Shown: piece by piece, positions 1-6,420 of the stretch
Layout of the letters: each line of letters begins with the position of its first letter
Position numbering within the stretch: position 1 is the stretch's first letter
Origin: a virus
DNA: 32,640 nucleotides
IMG/VR virus record: IMGVR_UViG_3300005933_000039
Span: 1-32,640 of that record
Strand: one strand, 5' to 3'
Program-made: the position numbers and the translations under genes
Notes under the pieces: model-generated
The model's input: the letters and a program-made list of their open reading frames with translations, nothing else
What the model was told of the DNA's origin: nothing
Database searches by the model: none

Positions 1-214
1 GTATAGCGCTGACGGTAGGTTACAAGACTGGCTCAACTTCCCAACTCAACCCCCGATTTGTGGCGGAAATGATGGGCTTTCCTCCAGATTGGACGGAATT
101 ACCTTTTCAAAGTGGAGAAACGAAAGCATTAAAGGCTATGGAAATGCCATAGTTCCACAAGTAGTATTAGAAATATTTAAAGATCTAATATTAACAAAAC
201 AATATTTAAGATGA
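1..214 (+). CDS. C-terminal end of a DNA cytosine-5 methyltransferase (5' end outside window)
   Basis: The frame with codons at 2, 5, 8 and so on is open from the window edge to the TGA at 212-214. It reads FPTQPPICGGNDG, then LDGITFSKWRNESIK, then GYGNAIVPQV. This is the C-terminal region of phage and Bacteroidota C5-cytosine methyltransferases; GNAIVPQV is conserved motif X, which packs against the AdoMet site. The family methylates cytosine in a specific DNA site and usually protects phage DNA from restriction. The stop overlaps the next start as ATGA, a normal phage coupling. A second frame (codons at 3, 6 and so on, stop 150-152) also reads methyltransferase-like (LNPRFVAEMMGFPPDW). That makes the true frame further upstream uncertain, and a frameshift is possible. 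Confidence 0.8.
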   Translation, partial: YSADGRLQDWLNFPTQPPICGGNDGLSSRLDGITFSKWRNESIKGYGNAIVPQVVLEIFKDLILTKQYLR

Positions 215-477
215 AATTTAAAAAAAAACCTGTGGTAATTGAAGCGACCAACTTTTCAAGAGAAACTTTTGATTTAGTAAAAGACTTCACAAACGGAACT
301 GCTCACTCTTTTACGATTGAGCGAAGGATTAACGGAAAATATACTTGTATAATACCAACTCTTGAAGGTGAGCATATTGCCACGGAAGGGGATTGGATTA
401 TTAAAGGTGTGAATGGTGAATTTTACCCTTGTAAGCCTGACATATTTGTAAAGACTTATGAGCCTGCGGAGGATTAG
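211..477 (+). CDS. PGDYG-domain small phage protein
   Basis: This 88-residue protein opens with KFKKKPVVIEA and ends in a block spanning about residues 49-86. That block contains PTLEGEH, then GDWIIKGVNGEFYPCKP, then YEPA. This layout matches the PGDYG family (PF14083), which is common in phages and prophages. Its biochemical function is not established. The start is fixed by the ATGA overlap with the methyltransferase, so the two genes are probably co-translated. Length is complete for the family. No signal peptide or membrane segment is visible. Family assignment is from memory of the signature; the role is unknown. Confidence 0.85.
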   Translation: MKFKKKPVVIEATNFSRETFDLVKDFTNGTAHSFTIERRINGKYTCIIPTLEGEHIATEGDWIIKGVNGEFYPCKPDIFVKTYEPAED

Positions 478-486
478 TATTCACCA

Positions 487-574
487 CAACGTTGAGTGTA
501 TGGCAAGTATGCCAAGCACTAAAAATTAATAAACAATAACTTAACTGGCTTATTTGCTATACATATTGTTAGCA
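487..574. repeat. attC-like imperfect inverted repeat, copy A
   Basis: The left arm (487-513) and right arm (547-573) form a long imperfect stem around a 33-nt loop. The best core pairs GTATGGCAAGTATGCC with GGCTTATTTGCTATAC, 13 of 16 positions. The right arm begins GGCT and ends TGTTAGCA. Copy B at 6631-6725 has the same ends and a similar loop size. The architecture (two arms, large loop, GTTAGC end, placed just after a gene stop) resembles integron attC recombination sites. The GTTAGCA end does not fully match the classical GTTRRRY core, so I call it attC-like only. A truncated methyltransferase reading frame begins exactly at its right edge. Confidence 0.55.
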
Positions 575-753
575 AATGGGTGGTTTTAAATAATTGTGCT
601 GGAAGTGGAACAACTGGAATTGCTTGTATAGAAACAAATAGAATTTTCATTCTTATTGAAAAAGAAAAAGATATGGTTGATGTAATAAAAAAAAGGGTGA
701 AAGATTTTAATAAAAGGTTTTATAACGGAACTTTAATTGAAACAACATCTTAG
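574..753 (+). pseudogene. C-terminal remnant of a DNA (N6-adenine/N4-cytosine) methyltransferase
   Basis: The open frame reads KWVVLNNCAGSGTTGIACI, then IFILIEKEKDMVDVIKKR, and stops at 751-753. This is the C-terminal end of amino-methyltransferases of the D-x-x-x-G-S-G-T-T class. The usual VLD is changed to VLN and is followed by the AdoMet-binding GSGTTGIA loop. The upstream catalytic (D/N)PP(Y/W) motif and target-recognition region are absent. No ATG is in frame before the homology; GTG at 580 is the only plausible start. The fragment begins right at the end of the attC-like repeat (573/574), suggesting that recombination there removed the 5' part. It is very unlikely to be active. Confidence 0.7.
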
Positions 754-834
754 CACTTGCAGGTAACGAAAATGGCATGGTGTCGTGGCGGATTAAATGC
801 ACGAACCTATCGGATTAACAAAAAACTTAAATAA

Positions 835-1035
835 ATGAACAAAACTTTAAATACAGCATCAAAACCGCCATGCACTTTAACCAGTGTTGTGCGTAGTTAT
901 TTTAAAAACTGTGGAGGTTGTGGAAAAATAACAACTCGTGATAGGCGGATTGAAAAAACAGAAAGAAACTTAAAAGACTATTATAGACCTATATGCAAAA
1001 AGTGTGCAATATGGTCAGAGCTTGCTATTTATTAA
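835..1035 (+). CDS. Small putative zinc-ribbon protein, function unknown
   Basis: This 66-residue basic protein has two CxxC pairs, C26-GG-C29 and C54-KK-C57, separated by 24 residues rich in K and R. That spacing suits one structural zinc site. No family is recognised. The 81 bp before it (754-834) contain no gene and no clear Shine-Dalgarno; the ATG follows an A-rich leader. It could be a small nucleic-acid or protein-binding early phage protein, but that is inference from the cysteines and charge only. It lies between the methyltransferase remnant and the coiled-coil gene. Confidence 0.55.
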   Translation: MNKTLNTASKPPCTLTSVVRSYFKNCGGCGKITTRDRRIEKTERNLKDYYRPICKKCAIWSELAIY

Positions 1036-1105
1036 TTACACACAACATCCAGGCAAACGAATTTAATTATTAACTAACAAGACCTAATTAGGCACTTTTA
1101 AAATT

Positions 1106-1465
1106 ATGGCTTTAGATTACGGACACACTTGCCCCGACATTGATAGAAGTATTAAAGCATTCAAATCTGATATTGAAAGCTATTTGAGCAATATGTTAGA
1201 TGATAGTTGCCCTATGCTTGAAGGTAAGCAAAAGGAAGATTTCATTAAGGATTATGTTGATCAAATGTATAAAGACTTTGAAAGTAACTTTGAAGATGTT
1301 AGAAAGACTAATGAGGATATGCGAAAAGAAGCTAATAGGCAAATAGAGTATGCAGAAGAAAAAACTTTTGATGCAGAAGAAGAAATAAAAGATTTGAACG
1401 CCCGTATTGAAGAATTAGAGGGGCAAGTTTCAGAACTAGAATCTGAATTACATGCGGTATCATAG
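1106..1465 (+). CDS. Phage coiled-coil protein, function unknown
   Basis: The 119-residue acidic protein starts MALDYGHTCPDIDR. A helical middle region (about 15-70) leads into a long heptad-rich coiled coil (about 70-116) with the pattern IEELEGQVSELESELH. I recall similar small phage proteins that share the YGHTCPDID start and a conserved KTNEDMRK segment, none with a known role to my knowledge. It is probably cytoplasmic and oligomeric. There is no signal or membrane segment. It precedes the RuvC-like gene by 79 bp with no terminator, so the two may be co-transcribed. Confidence 0.7.
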   Translation: MALDYGHTCPDIDRSIKAFKSDIESYLSNMLDDSCPMLEGKQKEDFIKDYVDQMYKDFESNFEDVRKTNEDMRKEANRQIEYAEEKTFDAEEEIKDLNARIEELEGQVSELESELHAVS

Positions 1466-1544
1466 CCTTGTAGCTAACTCATCTATAACCGCACAAAACA
1501 ACAACCCTAGTAGCCTTTAACAACAAACAAAATCAAACACCAAA

Positions 1545-1985
1545 ATGAAAAACATACTTGCCCTTGATATAGCCACTAAAACAGGCTGGAAAACCCGCAC
1601 ATCAAGCGGAACATGGAACCTTAAGCCAAACAGAGGTGAAAGCGAAGGAATGAGAGTAGTCCGCTTTAAAGCCAAAGTAGCCGAACTAATCAAAATAGAA
1701 GAAATCAACCTCGTAGCCTATGAGCGACCCGCAGGTATGCACAAATCTAGCATCATGGTGGCCTCAGAAATGGTAGGCGTCCTAAAAGACCTTTGCATTA
1801 GCCAACAAGTTGACATAGCCTGCTACTCCGCTTCCGAAATAAAAAAAGCAGCAACCGGAAAGGGAAACGCAAACAAACAAGCTATGATTGATAAAGCCCA
1901 AGAACTAGGCTACAATCCCATAGACGACAACGAAGCCGACGCTATCCACCTATACCTACTAACGGCTAAAGAAATCAATCCATGA
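1545..1985 (+). CDS. ruvC: RuvC-like Holliday junction resolvase (RNase H fold)
   Basis: The 146-residue protein carries the acidic residues of RuvC-type resolvases. D8 is in LALDIATKTGW, E60 is in VAYERP, and a C-terminal cluster is DDNEADAIHLY (D127, D128, D132). A basic KGNANK loop precedes the last motif, as in RuvC. The enzyme cuts four-way DNA junctions symmetrically. In phages it resolves recombination or replication branches before packaging, which fits its place two genes upstream of the terminase. The ATG follows an A-rich leader (CAAACACCAAA) typical of this window. Coding-strand composition is unusually C-rich and G-poor, like TerL and unlike most other genes here. Confidence 0.88.
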   Translation: MKNILALDIATKTGWKTRTSSGTWNLKPNRGESEGMRVVRFKAKVAELIKIEEINLVAYERPAGMHKSSIMVASEMVGVLKDLCISQQVDIACYSASEIKKAATGKGNANKQAMIDKAQELGYNPIDDNEADAIHLYLLTAKEINP

Positions 1986-2095
1986 GCGCCATAGCCGTTA
2001 TAACCATAGCCATCTTAAGCCAATGTATTCTCGTTTCATTAGGCCTTTGGATAAAGCAAAAATTTACCAAACCACCTAACAACGATTTTTTTTAA
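1982..2095 (+). CDS. Small single-helix membrane peptide
   Basis: An ATGA overlap with the RuvC-like gene opens a 37-codon frame. It begins MSAIAVITIAILSQCILVSL and continues GLWIKQKF, ending in a short polar tail. Residues 3-23 form one clear hydrophobic helix followed by a basic stop-transfer segment. The coupled start and the same C-rich codon use as its neighbours support a real gene. Short phage membrane peptides next to terminases include holin- and spanin-like proteins, but nothing here identifies one. The function is unassigned. Confidence 0.5.
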   Translation: MSAIAVITIAILSQCILVSLGLWIKQKFTKPPNNDFF

Positions 2096-2100
2096 CCATA

Positions 2101-2124
2101 AAAACTACATATCGTAGTTTTTTT
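2101..2124 (+). terminator. Rho-independent terminator after the ruvC/membrane-peptide genes
   Basis: AAAACTAC (2101-2108) pairs perfectly with GTAGTTTT (2114-2121) around a 5-nt loop and runs into a T-tract. It lies 5 bp after the small membrane gene stop, where a rightward transcript from the left would end. Confidence 0.65.
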
Positions 2125-2189
2125 CCTACTTTACTACCTCTTACTATCAGACTAACCTAGCATAAAGGTTATGATCCAATGAACTACAG

Positions 2190-2223
2190 GCCGCTAGAAT
2201 GACTATCTAGACGGCTTTTTTTT
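2190..2223 (+). terminator. Terminator or leader attenuator just upstream of terL
   Basis: GCCGCTAGA (2190-2198) pairs with TCTAGACGGC (2206-2215, one bulged A) around a 7-nt loop, followed by eight T. It ends about 18 bp before the terL ATG. No promoter fits between it and the gene, so it is more likely an attenuator in the terL leader, or needs antitermination, than a simple end of an upstream unit. Confidence 0.55.
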
Positions 2224-2241
2224 ATCCAAAATCTCAACACC

Positions 2242-3747
2242 ATGTACTCACCTCAACAACAATTAATAGCCAAACTCAAAGCAAACCCCCTCTCATTCGG
2301 TAAAGTCATTATGCCCGATATGTTCAGCGACAAAAGCCCACCATTCCATAAGGCTATGATCAAAGCCTACCTAGACCCCACTACTAACAAAGTAAACATC
2401 CAAGCGCCCAGAGGACACGCCAAAACATCCGTCATGGGTGGCATCGTTCCCCTTCACCACCTCATTTTTGGACCCACAAAAACCAAATTCATCATCCTAA
2501 TATCTAAAACCCAAAAACACGCTAAACGACTCCTTCTTACCATCAAAAATACCCTAGAATACTCCGAAAACTTCCGAAAACTCTTCGGCTACTACGGCGA
2601 ACACTCCGCAAGCAAATGGACAGACGAAGAAATTCACCTCAAAGACGGCTCCGTTATAGCAGCCTTCGGAACCGGTCAACAAATTAGAGGACTAAAAAAT
2701 ATACACCAACGACCAACCCTAATTATCCTAGACGACCCAGAAGACGAAAATAATACCAAAACAGCCGAAGCCATGAAAGCTAATTTAGACTGGCTCCTAA
2801 AAGGTCTTGACCCCGCCGTAGATATAAAACATGGTAAAATAATCGTCATAGGTACACCCCTTCACCAACTATGTATGGTCGAATCCCTTCGTAACTATAA
2901 ACGTTGGAAATCCCTTCACTTCTCAGCCGAACTAGACCCCGATCGTAAACTAAGCCTTTGGCCAGAAAGGTATCCCTGGACAGAACTCCAAGCCATACGA
3001 CAAGACTACGAAACCAATAACCGCCTTTCCGTCTACTTCCAAGAATACCTTTGCTCCATAATACCCGACGACGATCGCCTATTTAAACCCGAATACATGC
3101 GATACTATACCCTAGTAAGCCTAAACACCAATAACCCCCGTAAAGCAACCATAACATTCCAAAAAACTGACAAAAATGGACTCCCTCACTCAAACCCAGA
3201 AACACACCCCTGCTCCATCTTCTGCGGCATAGACCCCGCCACATCAACAAACGCTAAAGCAGACTACACCGTAATCCTTTCCATCGCAATCATCCCAGAC
3301 GGACGAATACTAGTCCTACCTTACATACGCGCACGAATGGCCCCATCAGATACCATCGAAGCCATCGTTAAACACTACAAACGATACAAACCCATAATCA
3401 CATCCCTAGAAGCAACAGGCGCTCAAGAAACATTCCGAGACATCCTAAGAAAACGTAAAGACGTAAACATACCAGGCCTAAACGTTAAACACCTTCCCAA
3501 AGAATCTAAGAAAAAAAGACACCTCGACGTCCTAGAACCACCATTCAGCCAATTCCTTATAACCATACAACCCTCCATGAAAACCCTCTACGAGGAAGCC
3601 ATAACACACCCAAAAGGACGACACGACGACATCCTAGACGGACTATACTACGCCACCCTAAGAGCACAAAAACCTAAACATACACAAACATCACCCAACG
3701 AATTAACCCCCAAAAAACCTAAAACAGATACTTTCATGGGCGCATGA
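2242..3747 (+). CDS. terL: Terminase large subunit (packaging ATPase and nuclease)
   Basis: The 501-residue protein has both terminase domains. The N-terminal ATPase has a Walker A variant APRGHAKTS (55-63), Walker B LIILDDPED (160-168) and the coupling motif IGTPLH (203-208). The C-terminal RNase H-fold nuclease has D331 in CGIDPAT, D341, E390 in SLEATGA and HDDILDG (461-467). It translocates DNA into the procapsid and cuts concatemers. Length is normal. It is transcribed rightward, opposite to all structural genes in the window, and no small terminase subunit is recognisable beside it. Coding-strand C greatly exceeds G. The start ATG is 18 bp after a hairpin with a T-tract and has no Shine-Dalgarno. 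Confidence 0.93.
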   Translation: MYSPQQQLIAKLKANPLSFGKVIMPDMFSDKSPPFHKAMIKAYLDPTTNKVNIQAPRGHAKTSVMGGIVPLHHLIFGPTKTKFIILISKTQKHAKRLLLTIKNTLEYSENFRKLFGYYGEHSASKWTDEEIHLKDGSVIAAFGTGQQIRGLKNIHQRPTLIILDDPEDENNTKTAEAMKANLDWLLKGLDPAVDIKHGKIIVIGTPLHQLCMVESLRNYKRWKSLHFSAELDPDRKLSLWPERYPWTELQAIRQDYETNNRLSVYFQEYLCSIIPDDDRLFKPEYMRYYTLVSLNTNNPRKATITFQKTDKNGLPHSNPETHPCSIFCGIDPATSTNAKADYTVILSIAIIPDGRILVLPYIRARMAPSDTIEAIVKHYKRYKPIITSLEATGAQETFRDILRKRKDVNIPGLNVKHLPKESKKKRHLDVLEPPFSQFLITIQPSMKTLYEEAITHPKGRHDDILDGLYYATLRAQKPKHTQTSPNELTPKKPKTDTFMGA

Positions 3748-3944
3748 AAAACCCCTCCCATTTATCCCAACTCAACTTTACACACACACGGGAGACCATT
3801 TTTTTTTACAAAAATTTTTTTTACCCATACCCAATTATAACACAATCATAACCCCATATAAAACCAAACCCCTCTCAAACCATTTAAAGCCACATCTATA
3901 CAACAGCTAATACAACCCGAAACCCCAAATTAACACTACTCCGT

Positions 3945-3983
3945 GTGCGGGTGATACGCACTAACACCCGTCCCCTCTTTTTT
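3945..3983 (+). promoter_or_regulatory. Two mutually exclusive hairpins followed by T-run (attenuator-like)
   Basis: GTGCG (3945-3949) can pair with CGCAC (3957-3961). Alternatively CGGGTG (3948-3953) pairs with CACCCG (3965-3970). The two stems share bases and cannot form together. A CT-rich stretch ending in six T follows (3978-3983). The layout resembles an attenuator downstream of terL, but stems are short and the T-run is seven bases away. Confidence 0.3.
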
Positions 3984-4243
3984 CGGCTTACCTACCACTT
4001 TTACCCGTTGAAAATTACGTTCAAATAGTCAAAGCAAACATTATAATACGCTACTAAATGCCGATACAGTAGAATAAAAGACTTTTTAGCGTAGTAACAA
4101 ATAGACAAAAGTGCCCCTATTCAATTTAAACGATGTTATACTATACTAGTTTACATAATCATATTTATACGACTATTAACCACAGTAAGCAAAAAGCGAA
4201 TAAGAATACAAGCCAGTATATACAGCATATAGCGCTAAATATG

Positions 4244-4272
4244 CGCATTAAAGCACTTTAAAGCGTCTTTTT
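4244..4272 (+). terminator. Probable rightward terminator
   Basis: CGCATTAAAG pairs with CTTTAAAGCG (one A-A mismatch) with a very short loop, followed by TCTTTTT. It lies about 500 bp after terL and 225 bp before the ardC promoter, so it would separate the packaging transcript from the counter-defence operon. Confidence 0.45.
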
Positions 4273-4495
4273 ACTGCTCTTATGTCCGCCCAAAATTAAT
4301 GAAGTAGAAGACACAAAGCACTCTTACAAATAACTAATGAATAACACACCTTTAAAAGGTAGTAAATGAATAATGGTGCTGATCTTTTTTTTTTACTTGT
4401 AGTAGTTAGTTAGTGTTATGTATGTAAGAGATGTTGTAAGAAACAACCGCCAGCGCTTGTTAAAGATATGTTTTTATATTTTTTATTGTAAAGAC

Positions 4496-4524
4496 TTGAC
4501 AACTACAAATAGTTGTTTTATATT
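4496..4524 (+). promoter_or_regulatory. Promoter of the ardC operon with internal operator-like palindrome
   Basis: TTGACA (4496-4501), a 17-bp spacer and TATATT (4519-4524) form a near-consensus sigma70-type promoter. The last element also partly fits the Bacteroidota TAnnTTTG box. Within the spacer, ACAACTA (4499-4505) and TAGTTGT (4510-4516) form a perfect 7-bp inverted repeat with a 4-bp centre, placed where a bound repressor would block polymerase. A 20-bp near-palindrome at 4442-4461 (AACAA to TTGTT) is a possible second site. The regulator is unknown; the CI-type protein at 9490-9798 is one candidate. Confidence 0.6.
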
Positions 4525-4556
4525 GCTCCTAGTTGCTTAAATAAAGCAGCCCAAAA

Positions 4557-4597
4557 AACACCAAACAAGGCTTAACCAGCCAAAAACAAGAGCTAAA
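4557..4597 (+). repeat. Repeated gene leader, copy 1 (before ardC)
   Basis: This 41-bp A/C-rich leader runs from ACACCAAACAA to AAGAGCTAAA and ends one base before the ardC ATG. Copy 2 (5559-5600) precedes the radC-like gene. The last 22 bases of each copy (4576-4597, 5579-5600) are identical. A shorter variant lies at 10348-10371. It probably serves as an untranslated leader that aids or controls translation in place of a Shine-Dalgarno. Confidence 0.6.
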
Positions 4598-4598
4598 C

Positions 4599-5525
4599 AT
4601 GAAAAAATCTAACTACATAAAAAAAGACTATTACCAAACTATTACAGACAAGCTTATAAATGCAATCGAAAAAGCGGACGCTAATAATTGGGTAATGCCA
4701 TGGACGGGCGCAACGGGAAACCCAACGCGTTCAACGGGTGAATACTACAGGGGAGTAAATCATTTAGTACTAATGATCGAAGCAGAAGAAAAAGGTTTCT
4801 CTAATCCTAATTGGTTCACATTCAAGCAAGCAAAAGATTTAGGAGCGCAAGTAAAGAAAGGGGAAAAAGGTTCTCCAGTAGTGTATTATAAGTCTTTGAA
4901 AATTGACAGCGACGGAAAACCCGGGACAGTTGATGCGAAAGGCAACTATGTAAATAAAGAAGGTCAGTATACTATTCCACTATTAAAGGGATATACAGTA
5001 TTTAACGCAGATCAAATAGAAAATCTACCTGCGAAGTATGAAGTAAAGCCACCAGTTTTGAACGAAATTGAGCGAGACGCAAAAGCTGAAAAGCTAATAA
5101 GCGCAACGGGTGCAAAGATAACCCACAAAGTAGGAAGCAGAGCATACTATTCACCGAGTGAGGACTGTATAACCTTACCGATGGCAGAGCAGTTCAAGAC
5201 AAAAGAAGGCTATTATAGCACGTTGTTTCATGAGTTAATCCATTGGACTAAAGGCGACGAAAGAACGGGTAGAACAAAAAAATCAGGTGCTCAGGCGTAC
5301 GCATTTGAAGAGCTAGTAGCCGAAATAGGAACGTCTTTTATATGTAATAAACTGCAAATAAGCAGTAAAGAGCAATTAAAGCAAAATGCAAGCTATTTAA
5401 AATCTTGGTTACAACATCTTAAGAACGATAATAAATTCATTTTTAAAGCAGCAGCAGCAGCATCAGCAGCAGCCGAATTTATTTACAGCACAGAAATATC
5501 TATAAAAGAAACTGTAGCAGCCTAA
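4599..5525 (+). CDS. ardC: ArdC-like antirestriction protein (ssDNA-binding plus zinc metallopeptidase domain)
   Basis: The 308-residue protein has the two ArdC/TraC1 domains. The N-terminal ArdC-type ssDNA-binding domain (about 10-145) contains NPTRSTGEYYRGVN and WFTFKQAKDLGAQVKKGEKG. The C-terminal zincin domain (about 155-280) has HELIH at 211-215 and a downstream EELVAEIG with the likely third zinc ligand. ArdC proteins protect incoming DNA from restriction early after entry. An alanine run (about 284-292) is encoded by a GCA repeat. It is the first gene after the 4496 promoter and is followed by a hairpin and a radC-like gene, forming a counter-defence operon. It looks complete. Confidence 0.88.
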   Translation: MKKSNYIKKDYYQTITDKLINAIEKADANNWVMPWTGATGNPTRSTGEYYRGVNHLVLMIEAEEKGFSNPNWFTFKQAKDLGAQVKKGEKGSPVVYYKSLKIDSDGKPGTVDAKGNYVNKEGQYTIPLLKGYTVFNADQIENLPAKYEVKPPVLNEIERDAKAEKLISATGAKITHKVGSRAYYSPSEDCITLPMAEQFKTKEGYYSTLFHELIHWTKGDERTGRTKKSGAQAYAFEELVAEIGTSFICNKLQISSKEQLKQNASYLKSWLQHLKNDNKFIFKAAAAASAAAEFIYSTEISIKETVAA

Positions 5526-5535
5526 ATTCAATAAA

Positions 5536-5556
5536 TAGGGCTGAGAAGCAGCCCTA
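5536..5556 (+). promoter_or_regulatory. Intergenic hairpin without T-tract between ardC and radC
   Basis: TAGGGCTG (5536-5543) and CAGCCCTA (5549-5556) form a perfect 8-bp stem with a 5-nt loop, 10 bp after the ardC stop. No T-run follows, so it is more likely an mRNA stability or processing element than an intrinsic terminator. Similar GCCC-stem hairpins without a downstream T-run follow the genes ending at 7449, 10317 and 16971. Confidence 0.5.
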
Positions 5557-5558
5557 TA

Positions 5559-5600
5559 AACACCAAACAACGGCCTCACCAGCCAAAAACAAGAGCTAAA
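5559..5600 (+). repeat. Repeated gene leader, copy 2 (before radC-like gene)
   Basis: Nearly identical to 4557-4597, with a 22-base exact match at 5579-5600. It ends four A residues before the radC-like ATG at 5605. Keeping the same leader in front of two adjacent but unrelated genes suggests shared post-transcriptional control or module duplication. Confidence 0.6.
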
Positions 5601-5604
5601 AAAA

Positions 5605-6096
5605 ATGGATTTATTCAACCAGCTAAACGAGCTAAACGACCGAGCTTTACCAGCTTACAAACTGCCCTGCATCAAAGTAAGCTTTGCAAGAGAAGAAAAT
5701 AAAGTAGCTAAAAAGTTTTCTAGTTCACGTGAAGCGGCATCAATAGCGCGCGCATATTTAAAAGAATTAGGAACCCTGCAAATGCAGGAAAGTTTTTTAA
5801 TAATGCCGACGGATAGTAAATTACAACCGTTGGGTATAATTGAAGTGTCAAGAGGGGCTATAAATGCAACGCTTGTTGATATAAGAATAGTACTAGGTCT
5901 TTGCTTAGTATGTAATGCCGTGGGGTTTATCGCATTTCACAACCACCCCACTGGTAATTTGTCAGCTAGTGAACAAGATAAGAATCTAACAAAAAAGCTA
6001 GATAAGGCAAGTAAAATTATGGATATAAAGCTAGTTGATCATATAATCGTGACAGAAAACGGCCACACTTCATTTAAAGACGAAGGTTTATTCTAA
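5605..6096 (+). CDS. radC: RadC-like JAB-domain (MPN+) protein
   Basis: The 163-residue protein has the complete JAMM metal site H112-N-H114-P-T-G-N-L-S-A-S122-E-Q-D125, preceded by IIEVSRG (E80), as in RadC proteins. Bacterial RadC also has an N-terminal UvrC/HhH-like part; here only the JAB domain remains, the usual form in mobile elements. The family occurs with antirestriction genes on phages, plasmids and integrative elements; its substrate is not settled. The stop overlaps the next ATG by one base (TAATG), so it is coupled to the gene at 6096. ArdC is directly upstream with the same leader sequence. Confidence 0.88.
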   Translation: MDLFNQLNELNDRALPAYKLPCIKVSFAREENKVAKKFSSSREAASIARAYLKELGTLQMQESFLIMPTDSKLQPLGIIEVSRGAINATLVDIRIVLGLCLVCNAVGFIAFHNHPTGNLSASEQDKNLTKKLDKASKIMDIKLVDHIIVTENGHTSFKDEGLF

Positions 6097-6392
6097 TGAG
6101 TAAAGAAATAGGATTAACTATACTAAAACAGCTAGGGGGCAACCGCTTTCTAGCTATAACAGGCGCCAAAGGTTTAAACGCAAAAGATGGCTTTGCGTTT
6201 AGACTGCCTAGAAACGCTAAAGACGGTATTAATTACGTTCAAATTTCGCTGAACGGGTTAGATCTTTACGATCTTGAGTTCAAGTCAATATGGAGAGGTA
6301 GAATAAAAGTCGTAAAAAGCTTCACAGACATTTACGACGATCAGCTAAAAGAGCTATTCACAGAAACAACGGGCTTAAATACAAGCTTATAA
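6096..6392 (+). CDS. Conserved mobile-element protein of the ArdC/RadC block, unknown function
   Basis: The 98-residue protein starts MSKEIGLTILKQLGGNRFLAI. It continues TGAKGLNAKDGFAFRLPRN and has an ISLNGLDLYDLEF segment, suggesting a small alpha/beta fold. Proteins with the ILKQLGG...TGAK signature are, from memory, common near ArdC and RadC in phages and conjugative elements, without a known role. Its start overlaps the radC stop by one base, so it is translated with that gene. A role in counter-defence is inferred from position only. Confidence 0.75.
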   Translation: MSKEIGLTILKQLGGNRFLAITGAKGLNAKDGFAFRLPRNAKDGINYVQISLNGLDLYDLEFKSIWRGRIKVVKSFTDIYDDQLKELFTETTGLNTSL

Positions 6393-6420
6393 ACAAAATC
6401 AGGGATAAAGAGGTAAAAAA

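Larger units (their letters stand above)
3748..4598. other. Long non-coding control region between terL and ardC
   Basis: About 850 bp without a convincing gene. The first 200 bp are C-rich and G-poor like terL and include T9 and T8 runs near 3800-3830. It then holds two mutually exclusive hairpins (3945-3970), a terminator-like hairpin (4244-4272), a near-palindrome (4442-4461) and a promoter with an operator-like palindrome (4496-4524). A 42-codon frame at 4133-4261 has no recognisable features and is not called. The interval could also hold the packaging start site, but nothing in the sequence proves it. Confidence 0.6.

Noticed and set aside
2125-2189. tRNA-like fold between the two hairpins upstream of terL
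   Set aside because: Only a 5-bp AACCT/AGGTT stem is present; no acceptor or T-arm pairing.
4133-4261. 42-codon frame in the terL-ardC gap
   Set aside because: No features, no leader like the real genes, and it ends inside a terminator-like hairpin.
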